Source of the DNA: an uncultured Synergistia bacterium
Lineage (GTDB): Bacteria; Eremiobacterota; SpSt-956; JAKJGF01
Assembly (NCBI GenBank): GCA_937888925.1
Contig: CALARM010001146.1
Location: 1 to 7,613, forward strand
Direction: 5' to 3'
Length of the DNA: 7,613 nt
Each line of letters begins with the position of its first letter. The stretch's first letter is position 1. The translations under genes and the position numbers were made by a program. This document shows, one piece after another, positions 1 through 6,018 of the stretch. Under the pieces are notes generated by a model. That model searched no databases, was not told where the DNA came from, and saw only the letters and a program-made list of their open reading frames with translations.

Positions 1-126
1 TAGGATATACAGGTCTTTGCGTAGGATATACAGGTCTTTGCGTAGGATATACAGGCTGTGTTGCAGTGTATACAGGCTGTGTTGCAGTGTATACAGGCTG
101 TGTTGCAGTATATGCAGGTTTCATTG
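1..126 (-). repeat. 21-bp in-frame tandem repeats encoding heptapeptides (PVYTATQ / PVYPTQR)
   Basis: Six contiguous 21-bp units lie at 1-21, 22-42, 43-63, 64-84, 85-105 and 106-126. Units 1-21 and 22-42 are identical (type A, giving PVYPTQR on the minus strand). Units 64-84 and 85-105 are identical (type B, giving PVYTATQ). Unit 43-63 is a hybrid with one half of each type, and 106-126 is diverged. Because 21 is a multiple of three, changes in copy number keep the kinase frame. The array touches the left edge, so its full length is unknown. Confidence 0.95.
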
Positions 127-1435
127 TCGGTTCGACAGGCTTTGCTGTCGTTTTTATTACTGCAACATGAGTAGCTACAGGAGTAGCAGTAGAATTTTCT
201 ATTGAGTCAGGAGTATATGTAACAGCCGGTGATGGTATAGCAGTTGTTATAGCAGTAGAATTTTGTCTGAATAAAAAACCTATAAGAATACCTGCAAGAA
301 GTGTCAGTGGTATTAAAATAAGTAAATAATGTTTAATTACTTCAGATTTTTTTTCAATCTTTACTTCTTCTGTACTATCTTTTTTTTCTTCATTTTTATT
401 ACTAATTAGCAGGTTCATTAACAGGTCAAGTTGATTTTCATCAAATTTTATCTTTATTAGTTTTGCAGTTAATTCTTCTTTAGAAAAATTCTTGTATTTT
501 AAGAGTTCTAAGATTTTTAATTTCGCAATGGGAAGTTTATCTTTAACTTTATCAATAGTATCATCAGTAATCTCAAGAAAAACTGTTTTTATTTCTTTAG
601 TCCTCAATCTTGGCTGGAGTGATAGAAGTTCCTGTTTAAGCTCTTTAACTGACTTATATCTGTTCTGTGGTTCCAGGTCTATGGCTTTATTAATTACCTG
701 CTCAAGAGATGATGATACATGTTTGTTTATAGAACGTAATTTTCGAAATACAAGAGGTTCCAAAATGCCCTGTCCATTTGTGAGAAGATAGTGCATTGTT
801 GCTCCAATGGTATATATATCAGACCTGACATCTGTTTGAACTGCTCCGTAATGTTCCGGAGAAGCAGTGGGGACGGAGCCAAAACAATAGGTGTCAGAAG
901 CTTTTTCTTTCTTAAAGACTCTTGCTATACCAAAATCAATAAGTTTAATTTTTTTTGTTTCGTTTTCCAGTATTATATTGTCCGGTTTAAGGTCTCTATA
1001 AATTACAGGAGGATTAAGACTGTGTAAATAAATGAATATGTCACATATCTGAACCATCCATTCAATAACTATCTTTTCCGATAGATAGATGTCAGAACCC
1101 GGCATAAGTTCAGCCAGAGTATTTCCTTCTATATATTCCAGAACAAGATAGTAATATCCATCTTCTTCAAAGAAATCATAAACTCTGACTATGCCTTCAT
1201 GGTCCAGGCTTTCAAGTTTACTTTTTTCCTGATTCAGTGATATTACAAGTTTTGGCTGTGTTGAATCTACTTCTTTTATTATATATTTTTTATTGTCAAC
1301 AGTGGCTTTATATATAACCCCCATACCACCTGTTTTAAAATAATTTACTCTGTAATGGTTTTTGAGTAATGTATCGTCAGGTAGTTTTGTAATATAAAGG
1401 TTACCGGGATCGATTGGTTCACGAAATAAGCTCAT
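1..1435 (-). CDS. Membrane-anchored Ser/Thr protein kinase with proline-rich repeat tail (partial, 3' end outside window)
   Basis: A Hanks-type kinase starts with ATG at 1435-1433 and stays open for 478 codons to the left edge, so its C-terminus is missing. The Shine-Dalgarno AAGGA (complement of 1444-1448) lies 8 nt before the ATG. Kinase motifs are a glycine loop GGMG at residues 36-39, catalytic K54, helix-C E70, YRDLKPDN at 146-153 (Tyr in place of the usual His of HRD), DFG at 167-169 and SPE at 192-194, so it should be an active ATP-dependent kinase. Residues 304-347 form a 44-residue helical module that also occurs twice in the protein at 6019-6834. A Lys/Glu-rich stretch (348-368) precedes one membrane helix (about 370-389). 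The rest is Thr/Ala/Pro-rich and ends in heptapeptide repeats, presumably outside the membrane. The topology resembles PknB-type receptor kinases, but no PASTA or other named sensor domain is visible. It is transcribed divergently from the 96-residue gene. What it senses is unknown. Confidence 0.93.
   Translation of the reverse strand, partial: MSLFREPIDPGNLYITKLPDDTLLKNHYRVNYFKTGGMGVIYKATVDNKKYIIKEVDSTQPKLVISLNQEKSKLESLDHEGIVRVYDFFEEDGYYYLVLEYIEGNTLAELMPGSDIYLSEKIVIEWMVQICDIFIYLHSLNPPVIYRDLKPDNIILENETKKIKLIDFGIARVFKKEKASDTYCFGSVPTASPEHYGAVQTDVRSDIYTIGATMHYLLTNGQGILEPLVFRKLRSINKHVSSSLEQVINKAIDLEPQNRYKSVKELKQELLSLQPRLRTKEIKTVFLEITDDTIDKVKDKLPIAKLKILELLKYKNFSKEELTAKLIKIKFDENQLDLLMNLLISNKNEEKKDSTEEVKIEKKSEVIKHYLLILIPLTLLAGILIGFLFRQNSTAITTAIPSPAVTYTPDSIENSTATPVATHVAVIKTTAKPVEPTMKPAYTATQPVYTATQPVYTATQPVYPTQRPVYPTQRPVYP
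184..264 (-). repeat. Pair of 15-bp direct repeats in the kinase tail
   Basis: The 15-mer TAGCAGTAGAATTTT occurs at 184-198 and again at 250-264, 66 bp (22 codons) apart. Both copies encode Asn-Ser-Thr-Ala in the region just outside the membrane helix (residues 392-395 and 414-417). This suggests an older in-frame duplication in the same low-complexity tail that carries the heptapeptide array. Confidence 0.6.
395..526 (-). other. 44-residue helical module in the membrane kinase (copy 1 of 3 in the window)
   Basis: This segment encodes residues 304-347 of the membrane kinase, between the catalytic domain and the membrane helix. It aligns without gaps with two segments of the protein at 6019-6834. 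By hand count it is identical at 19 of 44 positions to the second copy there and at 15 of 44 to the first. Shared marks are K-x-x-I-L-x-L-L near the start, [FY]-S-x-x-E in the middle and F-x-E-x-x-[LIV]-D near the end. The pattern predicts three short helices. I do not recognise it as a named domain. Confidence 0.75.
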
Positions 1436-1484
1436 AATGTAATTCCTTTTTTGTAAAAGCTATTATGAGTAATAGGAAAATATC

Positions 1485-1506
1485 ATTATATTATTAAAAT
1501 ATTATA
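1485..1506 (-). promoter_or_regulatory. Candidate -10 elements for the membrane kinase
   Basis: Read on the minus strand, perfect TATAAT hexamers lie at 1506-1501 and 1490-1485, about 50-70 bp before the kinase ATG. Neither has a good -35 box at 16-18 bp (TTTCTA at 1529-1524 and TTTAGT at 1513-1508 each match only about half the consensus). The region is so AT-rich that chance matches are likely, so only the general position is supported. Confidence 0.3.
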
Positions 1507-1551
1507 TACTAAATATGTTTTTTTAGAAATAATTTTTTCAAAAAAATAAAT

Positions 1552-1582
1552 TTGTACTATATTTGTAACTTGATTGTACTAT
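1552..1582 (+). promoter_or_regulatory. Three 11-bp-spaced TTGTA direct repeats, candidate operator
   Basis: TTGTACT (1552-1558), TTGTAAC (1563-1569) and TTGTACT (1574-1580) are heptamers separated by 4-bp linkers, giving an exact 11-bp period. The outer two copies are identical over nine bases (TTGTACTAT). This is the layout of pho boxes and SARP boxes, where OmpR-type winged helices bind head to tail on one face of the helix. The array overlaps the -35 region of the candidate promoter for the 96-residue gene and lies upstream of the divergent kinase. A C-terminal winged helix of this class is encoded at 2190-5990. Binding itself is inference. Confidence 0.45.
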
Positions 1583-1598
1583 TATAATTTAATATTAT
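1570..1598 (+). promoter_or_regulatory. Candidate promoter of the 96-residue gene
   Basis: TTGATT (1570-1575) and TATTAT (1593-1598) are spaced by 17 bp and would start a transcript near 1605, leaving a leader of about 38 nt. A perfect TATAAT also sits at 1583-1588 but has no -35 box at normal spacing. The direct repeats at 1552-1582 overlap the -35 box, as expected for an activator site. Confidence 0.4.
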
Positions 1599-1642
1599 AA
1601 GTTTGTAAGAAAAAAATAAAATTAAGAAAGGTTGGGGTAAAA

Positions 1643-1933
1643 ATGATACCTAATAATCACAGAGACGGACTTATACATTCAAAAGGGCAGACATTTGTAG
1701 CTCCTGTTATCGATAACAGAATTGGAAACATGCAGGCCAGGGCAGATGCAGGAATTAAAGATGGAAGTATAACGAAAGAAGAATCAAGACAATTAATGAA
1801 GGATCAGCGTGAATTTGAAAATATGAAAAGAGATCTGACTGCTGATGGAAATCTCAGTAAGGAAGACAGGGCAAAACTCAATGCAAAATTGAATGAAGAT
1901 AGCCAGGCTATATTTAATTTAAGACATAATTAG
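1643..1933 (+). CDS. Small conserved-type hypothetical protein, 96 residues
   Basis: The ATG at 1643 is preceded by AAAGG (1627-1631) and GGGG (1634-1637). The product has no signal peptide or membrane segment and should be cytosolic, charged and helical. Two similar blocks can be seen: GIKDGSITKEESRQL at residues 37-51, and a second containing ADGNLSKED from about residue 67. Each has a [KA]-D-G-x-[IL]-[ST]-K-E core followed by a helix, and the chain ends in LRHN. From memory this resembles widespread uncharacterised small proteins with an RI-x-x-G-x-x-x-G-x-[LI]-T-x-x-E and ADG-x-[VL]-[ST]-x-x-[ER] pattern. The DG blocks recall EF-hand loops, but positions 1 and 3 of the first lack acidic residues, so calcium binding is not supported. 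The gene stands alone between two kinase genes, with its own candidate promoter and terminator. Function unknown; it could be a substrate or partner of the neighbouring kinases (inference). Confidence 0.85.
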   Translation: MIPNNHRDGLIHSKGQTFVAPVIDNRIGNMQARADAGIKDGSITKEESRQLMKDQREFENMKRDLTADGNLSKEDRAKLNAKLNEDSQAIFNLRHN

Positions 1934-1960
1934 AGTTTTATATGGTTAAATGGAATTTGT

Positions 1961-2000
1961 AAGGATCTGTCTCAAAAGAGTCAGATCCTTTATTTTTTTA
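1961..2000 (+). terminator. Strong intrinsic terminator after the 96-residue gene
   Basis: AAGGATCTG (1961-1969) pairs perfectly with CAGATCCTT (1982-1990). A single T-T mismatch and an inner CTC/GAG pairing follow, closing on an AAAA loop. The hairpin is followed at once by TATTTTTTTA (1991-2000). It begins 27 bp after the stop codon, so the 96-residue gene is probably monocistronic and the large regulator has its own promoter. The minus-strand side has no T-run, so it looks one-directional. Confidence 0.92.
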
Positions 2001-2033
2001 TGGATTTTTATGAAATACACTATACTCTTCAGA

Positions 2034-2129
2034 TTGGCTTTAGATTTAGAAATATTTAAAATTATTTTTTCAGAAAAATATAGAAAATTTTTCCATACAT
2101 GTTATAATTATTTAAGTTTTTGATATAAT
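2034..2129 (+). promoter_or_regulatory. Candidate promoters of the large regulator operon
   Basis: Three candidates lie between the terminator and the gene. TTGGCT (2034-2039) and TAAAAT (2057-2062) have a 17-bp spacer. Two extended -10 elements, each TG-N-TATAAT, lie at 2100-2108 and 2121-2129 without clear -35 boxes. Leaders would be about 120, 75 and 55 nt. An AT-rich inverted repeat GAAAAAT/ATTTTTC (2073-2079 and 2087-2093) sits between them. At least one promoter is needed here because of the terminator upstream, but the choice is uncertain. Confidence 0.4.
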
Positions 2130-2160
2130 TCACAAATACCATTCCCGTCACACAGTAAAG

Positions 2161-2167
2161 AAAAGGA
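2161..2167 (+). promoter_or_regulatory. Displaced Shine-Dalgarno-like sequence before the large regulator
   Basis: AAAAGGA is the only good ribosome-binding sequence upstream of the ATG at 2190 but lies 22 nt away, well beyond usual spacing. An in-frame TGA at 2181-2183 rules out an earlier start, and the first zinc-ribbon cysteines (residues 5 and 8) rule out a later one. The large gene therefore seems to start without a normally placed ribosome-binding site. Confidence 0.5.
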
Positions 2168-2189
2168 ATAATTTTATCAGTGATTTCAT

Positions 2190-5100
2190 ATGGATTTTAT
2201 ATGTGCATTCTGTGGGAAAAAACAGGAAGGTACAGAAAAAAAATGCAGTGAATGTGGTATGGATAAATTTATAGAACATGATAGAGACCCCATCTTTTTA
2301 ATTCAGGGAGATATAATAGCCTCAAGATATAAAATTATAGATTTTTTAAAAGCCGGCGGTATGGGAGCAGTCTATAAGGCAGAAGATATGCGTCTGGAAA
2401 AAATCTGTGCCGTAAAAGAATTAATAAATACATCCCCTGGAGACGATGAAAAACAGAAAGCTTTAATGAGATTTGAAAGAGAAGCAAAGATACTTTCATG
2501 CCTTGAACATACAAACCTGCCCAGAGTAATAGATTATTTTTTTACAGGCAATAGAAATTATCTTGTAATGGATTTTATAGATGGTAAAGATCTTTCAGGT
2601 ATTCTTGAAGAAAACAGGAATCAGTTGCTTTCAGAAGAAGAAGTTGTGAAATGGTCTTTACAGATATGTGATATTCTGGATTATCTTCACAGTAGAAATC
2701 CCCCTGTAATTTATAGAGACTTAAAACCTTCCAATATTATGATCAGGACATCAGACGGAAAAGTTATGCTTGTAGATTTTGGTATAGTAAGATCAATTAT
2801 ACCTTCGGAACAGAAAAATCTTACAGAAACAGCTATAGGAACAATCTCTTATATGTCTCCCGAACAGTACAGAGGTAGAGCAGATGAAAGAAGTGATATA
2901 TATTCTCTCGGAGCAACCATCCACCATCTTTTGAGCGGAAAAGAACCGTTGCCTTTCAGCATGGAACCTCTGATTGATATAAGACCCGATATATCTCCCC
3001 AGATAAATGCTGTTGTTGCAAAGTCTTTGAGCATGAAACCTTCTCAAAGATTTCAGTCTGCTATGGAAATGAAAAAAGCTCTTATGGGATATATAAAATT
3101 ACCCCTGGTAGAAGATAATGGAGAAACTTTTCTACAAACCGGTAAAGATAATGATCAAAATTCAGAGTTTTTTATAAGTTCTGAATATAATAAAAAAAAA
3201 TCAAATGCAGGTAATATATTTTCAATACCAAAAGTACCATCTGTATTTACAGGGAGAGAAAAGGAAAAGGAAAAACTCTTAAAAAAAATTAATCAGCAAA
3301 ATGTGATTGTAATAGATGGTATAGCAGGTACCGGTAAAACTGCTATTGCTCTAACCATTGCTGATGTAATAAATGCCACACCTCTTTATAATGGTAATGT
3401 ATGCTGGATAAACTGCAGTGAAAACCGGGATGGTGAAGGGCTTATCTATGAGATAAACAGGTGGCTTAAATATAAAAAAGAATTTTTATTTACTCCCTCC
3501 CTGGAAGATACGGAAACAGGATTGAAAGAAAAAATAATCTATCTTCTTGAACTATTAAATAAGTATTCCTTTATATTCTTTATTGATGATTATGATAAAG
3601 TAAAAGAGCCTCTGTCCCGTATTTTTATTGAACAATCTGTAAAATATCTTAAAAATTCTAAAATAATAATTATAACAGATGAAAGACCTTCTGTATCAAA
3701 CCTTACATGGTTTGAACTTTACGAACAGCAGCTTCACTGTCTTGATGAGGAGAATAGTTTTCTTTTAATTGAGAAATTTACAGATTTATATGATGTAAGT
3801 TATATATTTCAGGAAGATACAGGTTATCTTATTAACGAACTTCTTAATTTCAATGAAAGTAAAGTATTTGAGAAGGAAATGATTAAAGAATTTTACAGAC
3901 TTACTTTCGGCCATCCTTTTCTTATAAAAAATCTTTTTCATATAATTACATCCAGAAACTATACAGTCAGAAATATAATAAATAACCCTGCTATACTGTG
4001 GAAAACAACAGAAAGATATGTGGAAGATCTAATAAAACACCTTGGAAATAAAGAAAAAGAATTACTTTCTTATCTATCACTCTATCGTTTGCCTGTAGAT
4101 AAAGAAGCTTTGCCATTTGAAGAAGATATTGATAATTTACTTTTCAGTCTGGAAAAGAAATTTTTTATTAATTACCATTCTGAAAATACAGTTTCTGTTC
4201 ACAATTTACTCAGATATTTTTGTGCCAGCAATATTATTGATAAAAAAATAGCTCATAAAAAATGTGCTTCTTATTATCATAAAAAAATAAATAATTCAAA
4301 TGAAAAGAGATTCCTTGTCGCAAGGGAAGCTTTCTATCATTATATGCAGTCTGAAGACATAAAGAACTGTGTCAGTATTGTGGAAAATATCATGTTTGAT
4401 ATGATAAAATATACTCTTTTCGATGAATTAATATTTTATATTGATAATATACCTCATGAATATAAAACAGAAAAGATAATACTTTCGCATGGAAAAATAC
4501 TGATTATTCAGGATAAATACAGTGAATGTCTGGAACTTCTTTATACGATGGAAGAAAATGAAGATAACCGTCGGAATATTAACAATCTTAAGGCACAATG
4601 TTTACTTGGATTAAAGAATTATCAAAAAGCACGAGAGATTACAGAGATAAATCTAAAAAGAAAGGATTTGTCTTTAGAATATATTATTACACTTATTATT
4701 GTTGCAGAAATTAATATGGAACTTCATAATTATGAAGATGCTTTAAAGTATATAAAAAAGGCTTTTCATATTAATAAAGATATTAAAAATCAGGATATTG
4801 AAATAGTTTTACTGAAACTTATGGGAATTATTGAAGACCGCTATGGGAATATAAAAGAAGCTCTTAAAACCCATCTTAAAGCTCTTACTCTGGCAGAAGA
4901 AACTGATAATTTTAAGGAAATACCATCATTAAAAATAAATATTGGCTGGGATTATTATCAACTGGGAGAAATGGATTTATCGCTTAAATTTCTTAAATGT
5001 GGCCTCCATAGCTCTTATACAGATAGTGCCGGATGTCATGCTCTTTATATTATGGGGCTTTTGTTTGAAGAAAGAGAAGATAATGAAAATGCTATCAATT

Positions 5101-5990
5101 GCTTTTCAAAAGCTCTGGCTATTTCAAAGAAAATTGGAAATATAGAAAAACAGATAGTTATAGTTATTGCTCTCACGGAATTTTATGCAAAAACAGGTAA
5201 ATACGAACTGGCTAAAGAAATAGCTATAGAAAATAAATATTTGATAGATAATATTCGTGACTGTATAAAAATTGATTATCTTCTTATGATTTCTGAAATT
5301 TACCTTCTGGAAAATAATCAGACAGGGGCTATGGAAATAATTTATGAAGTTTTAGAACTATGTGAAGGCTCAGGTAATTATTTTCAATTATTCAGAGCCA
5401 GATATATCATGAGCTTTCTGTGCAGAGATAAAAAAGACAGATTGAACTGGAAAACACATGCTGAAGAAGAGTTCGGAAAACTTTCTGGCAATGAAAAGAG
5501 AAAAGCCGGAAAGTATCATTCTGTTTTAAGCATTGGAGAAAATAACGTGCCTGGAGAATCTAAAAATTATTTTGTAAAGATTAACGGTAAAGATTATTAT
5601 ACTGATATATCTGAAGTTGAAAGAATAAGAAATAAAAAGGAAATCTTTGATCTCTTTATAGATATAACAGATGGAGTGGTATGGGAAAAATCTAAAGGTC
5701 CGGTAGATTTAACAAGAAAGAAAAATCTGTCGGCTCTTCTTTTTCATTTTGTTAAGAATGCAGGTATAAGTTTTTCTATCGGTGATTTGTATACCTCTGT
5801 ATGGAAGGGCACATTTAATAAAGAGAGAGACAGTATTACAGTAAGAACATCTCTTTCACGTTTGAGGAAACTCCTTGAGCCGGAAGAAGCCAGATATTTT
5901 AAACTCCGTTCTATACCATATCAGAGTGAAGGTGAATATTATTTCTCGGAAGATGTTAAATTTTGTTTGATTGAAAAGGAAGATTTCTGA
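2190..5990 (+). CDS. Multidomain regulator: zinc ribbon, Ser/Thr kinase, NB-ARC/STAND NTPase, TPR, OmpR-type winged helix
   Basis: A 1266-residue soluble protein with no membrane segment. Domains in order: a zinc ribbon with C5, C8, C19 and C22; a kinase at about 47-300 with AGGMG at 55-59, K76, E98, YRDLKPSN at 175-182, DFG at 196-198 and SPE at 223-225; and a low-complexity linker (302-345). Then comes a STAND NTPase introduced by FTGRE (353-357), with Walker A GIAGTGKT (377-384), Walker B FFIDD (463-467), GHP (574-576) and an MHD-like VHN at 670-672. About eight TPR-like helix pairs fill roughly 760-1095. A C-terminal winged helix (about 1165-1253) has PVDLT, helices around ALLFHFV and DLYTSVW, the recognition helix at 1214-1229 and a final wing. 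The family logic is that of AfsK plus AfsR, or of PknK and MalT: phosphorylation and nucleotide state gate DNA binding. Here the whole pathway lies in one chain. It leads a likely three-gene unit. Targets and signal are unknown. Confidence 0.93.
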   Translation: MDFICAFCGKKQEGTEKKCSECGMDKFIEHDRDPIFLIQGDIIASRYKIIDFLKAGGMGAVYKAEDMRLEKICAVKELINTSPGDDEKQKALMRFEREAKILSCLEHTNLPRVIDYFFTGNRNYLVMDFIDGKDLSGILEENRNQLLSEEEVVKWSLQICDILDYLHSRNPPVIYRDLKPSNIMIRTSDGKVMLVDFGIVRSIIPSEQKNLTETAIGTISYMSPEQYRGRADERSDIYSLGATIHHLLSGKEPLPFSMEPLIDIRPDISPQINAVVAKSLSMKPSQRFQSAMEMKKALMGYIKLPLVEDNGETFLQTGKDNDQNSEFFISSEYNKKKSNAGNIFSIPKVPSVFTGREKEKEKLLKKINQQNVIVIDGIAGTGKTAIALTIADVINATPLYNGNVCWINCSENRDGEGLIYEINRWLKYKKEFLFTPSLEDTETGLKEKIIYLLELLNKYSFIFFIDDYDKVKEPLSRIFIEQSVKYLKNSKIIIITDERPSVSNLTWFELYEQQLHCLDEENSFLLIEKFTDLYDVSYIFQEDTGYLINELLNFNESKVFEKEMIKEFYRLTFGHPFLIKNLFHIITSRNYTVRNIINNPAILWKTTERYVEDLIKHLGNKEKELLSYLSLYRLPVDKEALPFEEDIDNLLFSLEKKFFINYHSENTVSVHNLLRYFCASNIIDKKIAHKKCASYYHKKINNSNEKRFLVAREAFYHYMQSEDIKNCVSIVENIMFDMIKYTLFDELIFYIDNIPHEYKTEKIILSHGKILIIQDKYSECLELLYTMEENEDNRRNINNLKAQCLLGLKNYQKAREITEINLKRKDLSLEYIITLIIVAEINMELHNYEDALKYIKKAFHINKDIKNQDIEIVLLKLMGIIEDRYGNIKEALKTHLKALTLAEETDNFKEIPSLKINIGWDYYQLGEMDLSLKFLKCGLHSSYTDSAGCHALYIMGLLFEEREDNENAINCFSKALAISKKIGNIEKQIVIVIALTEFYAKTGKYELAKEIAIENKYLIDNIRDCIKIDYLLMISEIYLLENNQTGAMEIIYEVLELCEGSGNYFQLFRARYIMSFLCRDKKDRLNWKTHAEEEFGKLSGNEKRKAGKYHSVLSIGENNVPGESKNYFVKINGKDYYTDISEVERIRNKKEIFDLFIDITDGVVWEKSKGPVDLTRKKNLSALLFHFVKNAGISFSIGDLYTSVWKGTFNKERDSITVRTSLSRLRKLLEPEEARYFKLRSIPYQSEGEYYFSEDVKFCLIEKEDF

Positions 5991-6018
5991 GTATTATATA
6001 AATCGGGAGCTGGTTTTT

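Noticed and set aside
1..126. Possible CRISPR array or other non-coding repeat array
   Set aside because: The 21-bp units are directly adjacent without spacers and encode regular heptapeptides in the kinase frame.
17..1027. Open plus-strand frames at 17-205, 492-791 and 791-1027
   Set aside because: They lie fully opposite the membrane kinase, whose minus-strand frame holds all kinase motifs. Their products are low-complexity or show no domain signs, so they are shadows.
1700..1880. EF-hand calcium loops in the 96-residue protein
   Set aside because: The DG blocks only partly fit; the first lacks acidic residues at loop positions 1 and 3, so calcium binding cannot be claimed.
2073..2093. 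Riboswitch or protein-binding hairpin upstream of the large regulator
   Set aside because: Only a 7-bp AT-rich inverted repeat is visible, expected by chance in such AT-rich sequence. No riboswitch core is recognisable.
2793..3047. Two overlapping minus-strand open frames opposite the kinase domain of the large regulator
   Set aside because: They are antisense to the highly conserved activation-loop region and have no domain features or ribosome-binding site of note.
4942..5145. Plus-strand open frame inside the TPR region
   Set aside because: It is an out-of-frame shadow of the TPR coding sequence, which continues unbroken through it.
5971..6018. TTG start at 5971 for the helical protein
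   Set aside because: It lacks a good ribosome-binding sequence and overlaps the upstream gene, whereas ATG 6019 has GGGAG at 9-nt spacing.
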